This document shows, in pieces, positions 36,855 to 44,042 of a stretch of 64,000 nucleotides of DNA. How positions within the stretch are numbered: position 1 is the first letter of the stretch; each line of letters opens with the position of its first letter. The notes under the pieces are model-generated. The model saw only the letters and a program-made list of their open reading frames with translations. It had not been told where the DNA came from and did not search any database. The DNA is from Shimwellia pseudoproteus. Its GTDB lineage: Bacteria; Pseudomonadota; Gammaproteobacteria; Enterobacterales; Enterobacteriaceae. The position numbers were made by a program, and so were the translations under genes. The stretch is taken from contig NZ_WBXP01000016.1 in assembly GCF_016415625.1 (NCBI RefSeq), forward strand, positions 17,182 through 81,181, written 5' to 3'.

Positions 36855-37846
36855 TTTTTGACTGCCACGCTTTCCTGCCTTGCGGCGGCGTCTGTCTGGC
36901 GTTTATAGCGCCGTGCCAGTACGGCGCAGACCATCAGCTGGATCTGGTGGAAGATCATCAGCGGCAGCACCAGGATACCTACCGTGGCGGCGGGGAACAG
37001 AATATTGGCCATCGGGATCCCATTGGCGAGGCTCTTTTTCGAACCACAAAACACAATGGTAATTTCATCTGCTTTACTGAACCCGCAGCGCCGGGCCACC
37101 AGGGTATTGATGGCAATCACAATCGCCAGTAATACCAGGCTGACCACCACAATAAACAGCAGCGTTCCCACCCCTACTTTGTGCCAGATACCGTGGGTCA
37201 CTGCTTCGCTGAAGGCGGTGTACACCACCAGCAGAATGGACGACTGATCGGTTTTTCCTATCCATTTCTTATGGCGCGCCACAAAGTTACCGGTCCAGGG
37301 CCGGGACAGATGCCCCAGCACGAACGGCACCAGCAGTTGCAGCATAATGCTGCCCACCTGTTGCAGGCTGCCGCCGGCCCCGTGGACGTGCATCACCAGC
37401 CCCACCAGCAGTGGCGAGACAAATACCCCTAACAGACTGGAGGCCGAGGCGGCGCAAACGGCGGCGGCCACATTGCCCCCGGCCAGGGAGGTAAACGCAA
37501 TGGCGGACTGCACCGTGGCGGGCAAAATACACAGGTAGAGGAAACCGGCGTAAATTTCCGGGCTGACGTTAACCGGCGCCCACCAGCTGAACAGCACCCC
37601 CAGTACCGGAAATAACACAAAGGTACTGCACATCACCCACAGGTGTAAGCGCCAGTGGCTGCTACCGGCAATAATCGCTTCCCGGGAGAGCTTCGCGCCG
37701 TGCATAAAAAACAGCAGGGCAATGGCGGCGGTGGTTAGCCCGTCAAAGAAACCAACCCAGACACCGGTGGCCGGAAAAAAGGTGGCCAGTAATACCGTGA
37801 TGACTAGGGTGAGGGTAAAAGGATCGAAAATTTTTAATAGATTCAT
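36851..37846 (-). CDS. yfeH: Bile acid:sodium symporter-like transporter YfeH
   Basis: Predicted SBF-like (bile-acid/Na+ symporter) transporter of 331 residues with about ten membrane helices. Landmarks are FFDGLTTAAIALLFFMHGAKLSREAI and FCGSKKSLANGIPMANILFP, the crossover region of the family. The substrate is unknown. It is divergent from yfeR; in Salmonella YfeR has been reported to control this gene in response to osmolarity. Confidence 0.9.
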   Translation of the reverse strand: MNLLKIFDPFTLTLVITVLLATFFPATGVWVGFFDGLTTAAIALLFFMHGAKLSREAIIAGSSHWRLHLWVMCSTFVLFPVLGVLFSWWAPVNVSPEIYAGFLYLCILPATVQSAIAFTSLAGGNVAAAVCAASASSLLGVFVSPLLVGLVMHVHGAGGSLQQVGSIMLQLLVPFVLGHLSRPWTGNFVARHKKWIGKTDQSSILLVVYTAFSEAVTHGIWHKVGVGTLLFIVVVSLVLLAIVIAINTLVARRCGFSKADEITIVFCGSKKSLANGIPMANILFPAATVGILVLPLMIFHQIQLMVCAVLARRYKRQTDAAARQESVAVKN

Positions 37847-37914
37847 GGACGCACCTCAGAAAGTTCACTAAAGATTGTACGGAATTTGTTTTAAGAAATA
37901 AAATTGATTTATTG

Positions 37915-37926
37915 CATGTATACATG
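37915..37926. promoter_or_regulatory. Perfect 12-bp palindrome CATGTATACATG in yfeH-yfeR region
   Basis: Located 10 bases before the yfeR start codon in the 90-bp divergent region. LysR regulators usually bind palindromic sites between themselves and a divergent target, so this is a candidate YfeR autoregulatory site. It is an inference from symmetry and position. Confidence 0.45.
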
Positions 37927-37936
37927 AATAAAACAG

Positions 37937-38881
37937 ATGAATTACTCATTACGGCAGTTGAAGGTGTTTGTGGCGGTGGCCAGGGCCGGGAGCTTTAGTC
38001 GGGCAGGGGAGATTATCGGGCTGAGCCAGTCTGCGGTCAGCCACAGTGTCAAGGAGCTGGAAAACGAAATCGGTGTGCGCCTGCTGGACAGGACCACCCG
38101 GGAAGTGGTGCTGACCGATGCGGGAACCCAGCTGGCCAGCCGACTGGAGCCGGTGCTGGAAGATTTGCACGGCGTATTACTGGATGCCCGCACTGTCGGG
38201 CAAAAATTAACCGGCACGGTGCGGGTTGCCGCCAGCCAGACGATTTCCGCCCATCTGATCCCGCAGTCGATTGCCAGCAGTAATCTGCGTTATCCGGCGA
38301 TTCAGTTTGTGCTTCATGATCGCCCCCAACAGTGGGTGCTGGAAAGCATTCGCTTGGGGGAAGTGGATTTCGGGATTGTTATCGATCCGGGCCAGGCCAG
38401 CGATCTGGAGTGTACTGAGGTATTGTCGGAGCCGTTTTTATTACTGTGCCGGGATGACCATCCGTTTGCCGGGCAGGACCAGGTGGCGTGGCAAGCGCTC
38501 CAGGGCAAGGCGGTAATATTGCAGGATTATGCCTCCGGCAGCCGGCCGCTGATCGACCAGGCCCTGGCCAGCCAGGGGGTGGTGCCGCGCATTGTCCAGC
38601 AGATAGGCCACCCGGCCACCTTGTTCCCGATGGTCGAGGCGGGCATCGGGATTAGTATTCTTCCGGCACTGGCGCTGCCGCTGCCGGAAGGGCGTGGCCT
38701 GGTTGTGAAGCCGCTGGTGCCGGTGGTGGACCGGCAACTGATGCTGGCAAAGCGCAAGAACCGTTCGCTGTCGAGTGCGGCCCAGGCCATATGGGAGCTG
38801 GTCCGGGATGAGGCGAGTACACTGGCGCGGCAAAGAGAGGGGGACCCGCTGTTTTGCTCCGGCAACCACCGCCCGGGGTGA
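37937..38881 (+). CDS. yfeR: LysR-family regulator YfeR
   Basis: Transcription regulator of 314 residues. The winged helix-turn-helix covers about residues 1-60 ([39 protein letters not shown]) and the LysR substrate-binding domain follows ([19 protein letters not shown] ... [30 protein letters not shown]). It matches E. coli YfeR with a few extra C-terminal residues. It is divergent from its likely target yfeH. Confidence 0.9.
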   Translation: MNYSLRQLKVFVAVARAGSFSRAGEIIGLSQSAVSHSVKELENEIGVRLLDRTTREVVLTDAGTQLASRLEPVLEDLHGVLLDARTVGQKLTGTVRVAASQTISAHLIPQSIASSNLRYPAIQFVLHDRPQQWVLESIRLGEVDFGIVIDPGQASDLECTEVLSEPFLLLCRDDHPFAGQDQVAWQALQGKAVILQDYASGSRPLIDQALASQGVVPRIVQQIGHPATLFPMVEAGIGISILPALALPLPEGRGLVVKPLVPVVDRQLMLAKRKNRSLSSAAQAIWELVRDEASTLARQREGDPLFCSGNHRPG

Positions 38882-38916
38882 GGCGATGGTTACCGGTAAT
38901 GTGGCGGGTTGCGCGG

Positions 38917-39852
38917 TCAGAGGGTGAAGACAATGCGCTGGCGGTTGCTCTCTTCAGTCCATGCCTGATTGACCCCGGCCAGCGGGACGGTACGTGAAGG
39001 CACGGTAAAGTCTGTTTTGGTGGCGGCATCCAGCAGCTCACCAACTGATGCAATAAGCTCGCGGTTTGAGACGCTGCCCAGCCCGCTGCCCATTAAGGTC
39101 AGGCCGGATGCGCGCAGCAGCTTGCTGTGTAGCGCTATATTTTCCCCGCTCAGGGAGCCTATCTGGACGAAGCGCAGCGCGCGATCGCCCCCGGTGACGG
39201 CGGCAGTCATAATATCAAGGGCGCTTTGCCCCCAGAGGTAGTCCAGCACCACATCAATGCCGCCAGCCATCAGGGCCGGGAGTTTCGCAGCCAGCGTGTC
39301 CAGCGGCAGTGCGATGTCGGCCCCTTCGGTTAACAAGCGGTGTAGCGCATCGGGGTTACGGCCGGTGACGATAATTTTCCCGGCGCCGAGGTAGCGGGCA
39401 ATGCGGACCGCCAGGCCGCCGGATGCACCGGTTGCGCCATTAATTAATACGGTTTCCCCGCGGCGTAACTGCGCCCGGCGGGTTAGCGCAGCCCAGGATG
39501 ACATCCCCGGGTTTGCCAGGGCGGCTACCTCTGCCAGGTCGAGGGTGGGGGAGAACGGCACCACGGCGGCACCCGGCACCCGGGTCTTTTCGGCCATGCT
39601 TCCCCAGGGCGGTGTGAAGGCGAGGAAGTAAACCGGTTGCCCGTCGGCGAGGTAGCCAGTGCCGTCGACACCGGCAATAAAAGGAAACTGGCCTTCTGCA
39701 CTGTAGTGGGTACCTGCAGCCCGGGATTTAGTGAGCTGGCTCAGGGCAGCGGCTTTTACGGTGACAATCACATGCTGATCATCGGCCTGGGGTTCAGGAA
39801 AATCGTGATAGCTGGGCGTTTGTCCTTTTGCTGAGACGATAGCGGCTTTCAT
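38917..39852 (-). CDS. Zinc-independent MDR-family oxidoreductase (quinone reductase-like)
   Basis: A 311-residue medium-chain dehydrogenase/reductase. The GroES-like N-terminus is followed by a nucleotide-binding fold with GATGASGGLAVRIARYLGAG and a basic residue in VTGRNPDALHR that suits NADPH. Zinc-ligand cysteines typical of alcohol dehydrogenases are missing, as in quinone oxidoreductases. It is divergent from a marR gene and shares a 61-base regulatory region holding an inverted repeat, so it is probably the regulator's target. The substrate is unknown; electrophile or quinone detoxification is plausible. Confidence 0.85.
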   Translation of the reverse strand: MKAAIVSAKGQTPSYHDFPEPQADDQHVIVTVKAAALSQLTKSRAAGTHYSAEGQFPFIAGVDGTGYLADGQPVYFLAFTPPWGSMAEKTRVPGAAVVPFSPTLDLAEVAALANPGMSSWAALTRRAQLRRGETVLINGATGASGGLAVRIARYLGAGKIIVTGRNPDALHRLLTEGADIALPLDTLAAKLPALMAGGIDVVLDYLWGQSALDIMTAAVTGGDRALRFVQIGSLSGENIALHSKLLRASGLTLMGSGLGSVSNRELIASVGELLDAATKTDFTVPSRTVPLAGVNQAWTEESNRQRIVFTL

Positions 39853-39872
39853 CGGACACCTCGTGATAATAT

Positions 39873-39889
39873 ATGTGTATAATGCACAT
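39873..39889. promoter_or_regulatory. Inverted repeat ATGTG-N7-CACAT (operator 1)
   Basis: Seventeen-base inverted repeat in the oxidoreductase/marR divergent region. Its central bases contain TATAAT (39878-39883), a good -10 hexamer for marR, so a bound repressor would block RNA polymerase. An identical arm pair recurs at 39921. No database check was possible. Confidence 0.65.
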
Positions 39890-39913
39890 TATTTCCTGAA
39901 GGAGCGCTTGTCA

Positions 39914-40399
39914 ATGGAAAATGTGCAAAATACACATATCTCTGGTAACCCTGATAACTACGACAAACTGCATAACACACTGCTGGGTATCGTTGGCACG
40001 TTTAACCGCCCCCAGCGCGATGAGATGATGATAGCCCAGTCTGGTATTCCGCTGGACAGGGCATTATTCCCGCTGCTGGTGCAAATTGGCCGTTTTGGTC
40101 CGATTGGTATTGTGGAGTTAGCGGATCGGGTCGGGCGGGATTACACCACGGTTAGCCGTCAGGTGGCGAAGCTCGAACAAAGCGGCCTGGCGCAGCGGCA
40201 AAAGAATGTGCGCGATAAGCGCATTAACGAGGCGGTGATTACGGCGCAGGGCAAGGGATTAACCGACCGGATTGATCAGGTGCGGGCGCAGGTTTATCAG
40301 CAGTTGTTCCAGTCATGGGCCCCGGAGGAGTACCAGCAACTGGTGCAGCTCCTGTCCCGGTTTGCGGCGGATTTTGCGGCGCTGGGGAGTGAGGAGTAG
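39914..40399 (+). CDS. MarR-family transcriptional regulator
   Basis: A 161-residue winged-helix repressor. The recognition region is IGIVELADRVGRDYTTVSRQVAKLEQSGLAQRQKNVRDKRINEAVIT, a typical MarR domain with the wing RDKR. The ATG at 39914 has an AGGAGCG ribosome-binding site; a longer in-frame start at 39863 would run through the operator. It is divergent from an MDR oxidoreductase and likely represses both genes via the two ATGTG-N7-CACAT repeats. The stop codon's last G is the first base of a GGGGAA repeat. Confidence 0.88.
   Translation: MENVQNTHISGNPDNYDKLHNTLLGIVGTFNRPQRDEMMIAQSGIPLDRALFPLLVQIGRFGPIGIVELADRVGRDYTTVSRQVAKLEQSGLAQRQKNVRDKRINEAVITAQGKGLTDRIDQVRAQVYQQLFQSWAPEEYQQLVQLLSRFAADFAALGSEE
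39921..39937. promoter_or_regulatory. Inverted repeat ATGTG-N7-CACAT (operator 2, inside marR)
   Basis: Same arms and spacing as the repeat at 39873, centred 48 bases downstream and inside marR codons 3-8. A 48-base offset is between four and five helical turns, so the two dimers would sit on roughly opposite faces of the DNA. Confidence 0.6.
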
Positions 40400-40434
40400 G
40401 GGAAGGGGAAGGGGAAGGGGAAGGGGAAGGGGAA
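40399..40434 (+). repeat. Six tandem GGGGAA hexamers
   Basis: Six exact copies of GGGGAA (plus GG) begin at the last base of the marR TAG stop. The run of six G-tetrads separated by AA has strong G-quadruplex potential on the plus strand, that is in the marR mRNA 3' end and in the coding-strand DNA. Such repeats can change copy number by slippage. Confidence 0.9.
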
Positions 40435-40452
40435 GGCTTTCTACATAATGGC

Positions 40453-40580
40453 GGGTCGTGCAGGATATGCCTCGGCCCGTCCTGGGCCTCGCCCTGCGGG
40501 TGATGCTGGCGCATCAGCCTGAATCGCTCCGGGCGATTCAGTCGAACCTGCCGCAGGTTCAAACCCTGCACGTCAGGCTA
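40453..40580. repeat. Multi-hairpin element with tRNA-Lys 3'-end fragments
   Basis: Four consecutive inverted repeats: GGCCC/GGGCC (40474-40488), TGATGC/GCATCA (40501-40516), TGAATCGC/GCGATTCA (40520-40540), GAACCTGC/GCAGGTTC (40544-40560). They are enclosed by an outer pair CGTGCAGG ... CCTGCACG. The left end repeats 14 bases of the tRNA-Lys 3' end (40453-40466 equals 40635-40648). The right end reads like a tRNA T-arm in the opposite direction. No protein gene is convincing here. Confidence 0.7.
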
Positions 40581-40596
40581 AGGAGAGCGTAAAACG

Positions 40597-40623
40597 AAAA
40601 AAGCGCCCATAGGGCGCTTTTTT
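40597..40623 (-). terminator. Terminator of the tRNA-Val/Val/Lys operon
   Basis: GCGCCC / GGGCGC stem with a three-base loop between six A and six T residues, just after the 3' end of tRNA-Lys on the minus strand. The symmetry also allows termination of plus-strand transcripts from marR. Confidence 0.9.
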
Positions 40624-40630
40624 CTGAATT

Positions 40631-40706
40631 TGGTGGGTCGTGCAGGATTCGAACCTGCGACCAATTGATTAAAAGTCAACTGCTCTACCAACTGAGCTAA
40701 CGACCC
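40631..40706 (-). tRNA. lysV: tRNA-Lys (anticodon TTT)
   Basis: 76-base tRNA with encoded CCA. Acceptor stem starts GGGTCGT, the D-arm is TAGCTCAGTTGGTAGAGC, the anticodon loop contains CTTTTAA, and the T-arm is GCAGGTTCGAATCCTGC. It is the last tRNA of an operon with two tRNA-Val genes, as in E. coli (valU-valX-valY-lysV). Confidence 0.97.
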
Positions 40707-40710
40707 GAAG

Positions 40711-40786
40711 TGGTGGGTGATGACGGGATCGAACCGCCGACCCCCTCCTTGTAAGGGAGGTGCTCTCCCAGCTGAGCTAATCACCC
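40711..40786 (-). tRNA. tRNA-Val (anticodon TAC), copy 2
   Basis: 76 bases with encoded CCA; acceptor GGGTGAT, anticodon loop TTACA, T-arm GGTTCGATCCC. It lies 4 bases upstream of tRNA-Lys and is identical to the copy at 40830-40905. Confidence 0.97.
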
Positions 40787-40829
40787 ACTTCTCAATTTCT
40801 TATCTACACGGCGGAAGCCACTAAAATCG

Positions 40830-40905
40830 TGGTGGGTGATGACGGGATCGAACCGCCGACCCCCTCCTTGTAAGGGAGGTGCTCTCCCAGCTGAGCTAAT
40901 CACCC
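40830..40905 (-). tRNA. tRNA-Val (anticodon TAC), copy 1
   Basis: First tRNA of the operon, 76 bases with encoded CCA, identical to the next copy, separated from it by 43 bases. A consensus promoter lies just upstream. E. coli has three such valine tRNAs here; this organism has two. Confidence 0.97.
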
Positions 40906-40922
40906 CCGCTGTGTGGAGTCGC

Positions 40923-40950
40923 ATTATAGGGAGAGTTGAAAATGAGTCAA
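40923..40950 (-). promoter_or_regulatory. Promoter of the tRNA-Val/Val/Lys operon
   Basis: Minus strand: TTGACT (40945-40950), 16-base spacer, TATAAT (40923-40928), then a GCGACTCC discriminator, typical of stringently controlled stable-RNA promoters. The expected start is about 10 bases before the first tRNA. Confidence 0.88.
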
Positions 40951-41072
40951 CGCCTTTTCTGAAGATTTTTTCCGTTCGTCGTAAAATTAGGCGGAATGTG
41001 CGTTTATTATTCGTGATCGTATGATTCTTATCCGTATTTTATATCCGGCGGGATATGGCGTTGGTATCAACA

Positions 41073-41100
41073 TTGAGGAATCCCCTCACAGTGGTAGAAT
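41073..41100 (+). promoter_or_regulatory. Candidate gltX promoter
   Basis: TTGAGG (41073-41078), 16-base spacer, TAGAAT (41095-41100), about 60 bases before the gltX start. It is divergent from the tRNA promoter. Confidence 0.6.
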
Positions 41101-41165
41101 ATCTGCCACTGAATTGTCTTTGGCTCTCGCCAACATTGACATTATTACGTTATTAAGGCCGCTTA

Positions 41166-42581
41166 ATGAAAATCAAAACCCGCTTCGCACCCAGCCCGAC
41201 AGGTTATTTGCATGTCGGTGGTGCACGTACTGCTCTTTATTCCTGGCTCTATGCTCGTAACACTGGCGGCGAATTCGTTCTGCGTATTGAGGATACTGAC
41301 CTTGAGCGTTCCACTCAGTCAGCCATTGATGCCATCATGGACAGCATGAACTGGCTGGGGCTCGACTGGGACGAAGGTCCGTACTACCAGACTAAGCGTT
41401 TTGACCGTTACAACGCTGTTATTGATGAAATGCTGGAAGCTGGCACCGCGTATAAGTGCTATTGCTCCAAAGAGCGCCTGGAAGAACTGCGTGAAGGGCA
41501 GATGGCTCGCGGTGAAAAACCGCGTTACGATGGCCGTTGCCGCCATGACCATTCCCACCATGCAGCCGATGAGCCGTGCGTAGTGCGTTTTGCTAACCCG
41601 CAAGAAGGGTCGGTGGTTTTTGATGACCAGGTTCGTGGTCCAATCGAATTCAGTAACCAGGAGCTGGACGACCTGATTATTCGTCGTACCGACGGTTCCC
41701 CAACCTATAATTTCTGTGTGGTCGTCGATGACTGGGATATGGAAATCACCCACGTTATTCGTGGCGAAGACCATATTAATAACACGCCGCGCCAGATTAA
41801 TATCCTGAAAGCGCTAAACGCACCGGTGCCGGTATACGCGCACGTTTCCATGATCAATGGTGACGACGGTAAAAAACTGTCCAAACGCCACGGTGCCGTC
41901 AACGTGATGCAGTACCGTGATGAAGGTTACTTACCGGAAGCACTGCTGAACTATCTGGTACGTCTGGGCTGGTCCCACGGCGATCAGGAAATCTTCACCC
42001 GTGAAGAGATGATCAAATACTTCACGCTTGATGGGATAAGCCGTTCTGCCAGTGCCTTTAATACCGAAAAACTGCAGTGGCTGAACCACCATTACATCAA
42101 CACGCTGCCTGCTGAGCACGTTGCGCCTTATCTGCAATGGCATATTGACCAGGCCGGGATTGATACCCGCAATGGTCCGCAACTGACCGATTTGATCAAA
42201 TTGCTGGGCGAACGCTGCAAAACGCTGAAAGAGATTGCCGAAAGCTGCCGCTACTTCTATGAGGACTTTGCTGAGTTCGACGCGGATGCCGCGAAGAAAC
42301 ATCTGCGTCCGGTTGCCCGTCAGCCTCTGGAGCTGGTGCGTGAAAAACTGTCTGCCATCACGGCATGGACCGCAGAAAACGTACACCAGGCGATTGAGGC
42401 CACGGCGGCCGAGCTGGAAGTTGGCATGGGTAAAGTGGGGATGCCGCTGCGTGTCGCGGTGACCGGTGCGGGGCAATCCCCGGCGCTGGATGTGACTGTC
42501 CATGCAATTGGCCAGGCCCGCTCTCTGGCGCGTATCGACAAAGCGCTGGCATTTATTGCTGCCCGTGAAAGCCAGCAATAA
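41166..42581 (+). CDS. gltX: Glutamyl-tRNA synthetase
   Basis: Class I aminoacyl-tRNA synthetase charging tRNA-Glu, 471 residues as in E. coli. The HIGH-type motif is [19 protein letters not shown] at the N-terminus and the KMSKS-type motif is [23 protein letters not shown] segment with downstream CRHDHSHH forms the zinc site (C-C-C-H type). It neighbours tRNA genes on both sides, as in E. coli. Confidence 0.97.
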   Translation: MKIKTRFAPSPTGYLHVGGARTALYSWLYARNTGGEFVLRIEDTDLERSTQSAIDAIMDSMNWLGLDWDEGPYYQTKRFDRYNAVIDEMLEAGTAYKCYCSKERLEELREGQMARGEKPRYDGRCRHDHSHHAADEPCVVRFANPQEGSVVFDDQVRGPIEFSNQELDDLIIRRTDGSPTYNFCVVVDDWDMEITHVIRGEDHINNTPRQINILKALNAPVPVYAHVSMINGDDGKKLSKRHGAVNVMQYRDEGYLPEALLNYLVRLGWSHGDQEIFTREEMIKYFTLDGISRSASAFNTEKLQWLNHHYINTLPAEHVAPYLQWHIDQAGIDTRNGPQLTDLIKLLGERCKTLKEIAESCRYFYEDFAEFDADAAKKHLRPVARQPLELVREKLSAITAWTAENVHQAIEATAAELEVGMGKVGMPLRVAVTGAGQSPALDVTVHAIGQARSLARIDKALAFIAARESQQ

Positions 42582-42610
42582 GTCGCCCCGGGCGAATCAG
42601 TGAAAAATGA

Positions 42611-42638
42611 AAAGCCGGTGTCTGACACCGGCTTTTTT
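42611..42638. terminator. Bidirectional terminator between gltX and yfeD
   Basis: Eight-base perfect stem GCCGGTGT / ACACCGGC with a CTG loop, A-rich left flank and six T residues on the right. The last Ts overlap the yfeD stop codon. Confidence 0.88.
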
Positions 42639-43017
42639 ATGCTTTGATACCCAGTCTGACCAATACACCATTAATGCCTTCGCGCATCAGCAGTGCACTG
42701 AGTTGCTCGCGCTCAATATCGTTCATTTGCTGTAGCGCCCCGATCAATAAATGCTCAAGCGGGCTGGTAGCGGTGAGATATTCCGCTTCAGGCTCCGCCA
42801 CAATATGGGCAACTTGCGCGCCACCCCGGCGGGTATCCTGCAAAAACTGCTGCACACGCTCATCCACAACAATCACTCTGGCGCGACCGCCTTTGACACC
42901 GTGAATGGGCAATGTCTGCCAGTTAAACTGACGGATCCATTTATTGATCGTTTGGGTGGTATAACCGGTGGCGCGAGCCAGCGCCGCCGGTGTCATTTCC
43001 GTTTTTAATTTCATCAT
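42637..43017 (-). CDS. yfeD: YfeD/YfeC family DNA-binding protein (DUF1323)
   Basis: A 126-residue protein with an N-terminal helix-turn-helix (MTPAALARATGYTTQTINKWIRQFNW) followed by GVKGGRARVIVVDERVQQF, typical of the YfeC/YfeD family. Clearly paralogous to the adjacent yfeC product. Its start overlaps the yfeC stop by four bases (ATGA). Predicted transcription regulator of unknown target. Confidence 0.85.
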   Translation of the reverse strand: MMKLKTEMTPAALARATGYTTQTINKWIRQFNWQTLPIHGVKGGRARVIVVDERVQQFLQDTRRGGAQVAHIVAEPEAEYLTATSPLEHLLIGALQQMNDIEREQLSALLMREGINGVLVRLGIKA

Positions 43018-43382
43018 GCCGCTTGGCTGGAATCACGGATGCCGAGGCGTTTCAGCATACCGGCAACCCCTTCGCGTAACAGCAGGGAAGAGAGCTGCTT
43101 TTGTTCATCCGGCGCCATCTCCTTCAGTGACGTTATCAGCAGATTGTCCAGAGGTGTTTCCGTGGTGACGGTATAGGACGCGCGGGGTTCTGCTATGCGC
43201 TGTGAGCTGTGAATAAAATCACGGACACGTTCGTCGATGTGGATTAACCGGGCCTTTCCCCCCTGGACGCCAGGGCGTGGAGAGGTGCTCCAGCGCCCTT
43301 TGCGCACCCATTTGTTGATAGTCTGGCGGCTAAAGCCCGTCATAGAGGCCAGTTCTTCTGGGGTCATTCGTTCCTTGAACAC
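43014..43382 (-). CDS. yfeC: YfeC family DNA-binding protein (DUF1323)
   Basis: A 122-residue helix-turn-helix protein (MTPEELASMTGFSRQTINKWVRKGRW ... GVQGGKARLIHIDERVRDF) ending LLLREGVAGMLKRLGIRDS, very like E. coli YfeC. First gene of the yfeC-yfeD pair. The two paralogues share about the same length and motif order and probably arose by tandem duplication. Confidence 0.88.
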   Translation of the reverse strand: MFKERMTPEELASMTGFSRQTINKWVRKGRWSTSPRPGVQGGKARLIHIDERVRDFIHSSQRIAEPRASYTVTTETPLDNLLITSLKEMAPDEQKQLSSLLLREGVAGMLKRLGIRDSSQAA

Positions 43383-43547
43383 GCGTATTTTCCTTTTGGC
43401 TATATGGTTATCATTAAGTGAAAAACCAGATTCATCACTATATTACTGGAATGTGTAACGTTAAAAAGTACCAGACGTCAAGAATTTGCGCAGTAATACG
43501 CGGTTGATCGCTTTTTAGGCGGTTGAACAAAATTGCTGAAATTGCCG

Positions 43548-43576
43548 TTGACAGTGCGGGGAGGAATTCATATTAT
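43548..43576 (+). promoter_or_regulatory. Promoter of the tRNA-Ala pair
   Basis: TTGACA (43548-43553), 17-base spacer, TATTAT (43571-43576), then a GC-rich discriminator GCCGCCCG. A near-consensus stable-RNA promoter about 33 bases before the first tRNA-Ala. Confidence 0.88.
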
Positions 43577-43608
43577 GCCGCCCGTCAACACGACACGACC
43601 TTTACGAC

Positions 43609-43684
<76 letters not shown>

Positions 43685-43730
43685 AATCACCTCCAGCGTG
43701 ATTTTGGAAGTAAAGAATACGTCTGTCGAA

Positions 43731-43806
<76 letters not shown>

Positions 43807-43812
43807 ATCAGA

Positions 43813-43837
43813 ACCCTCGCTTCGGCGGGGGTTTTTT
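43813..43837 (+). terminator. Terminator of the tRNA-Ala pair
   Basis: CCCTCGC / GCGGGGG stem with a TTCG tetraloop and six T residues, six bases after the second CCA. Confidence 0.9.
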
Positions 43838-44042
43838 CTTTGTCTGTTCAGATTACTGCCCCTGTGACTGGACAGCATGACCGGTCTTGCCCTACGCTAA
43901 TGACATTATCCGGTAGATCGCCATCTGATAATTACCTCACACGATATAAATCAATGCAGCATTAAATATTATGCAAATAACATTTTTTAGCGTTGCTTAA
44001 AAAATACGTAAAATTTACTATTAGCACAGATAAAATATCAAC

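Noticed and set aside
40239..40571. Antisense frame containing a Ser-Pro repeat across the marR end
   Set aside because: The Ser-Pro run is only the GGGGAA repeat read backwards, and the rest covers the hairpin array. No sign of coding selection.
40578..41024. Short open frames running through the tRNA-Lys and tRNA-Val genes
   Set aside because: They are readings of tRNA sequence and flanks, not protein genes.
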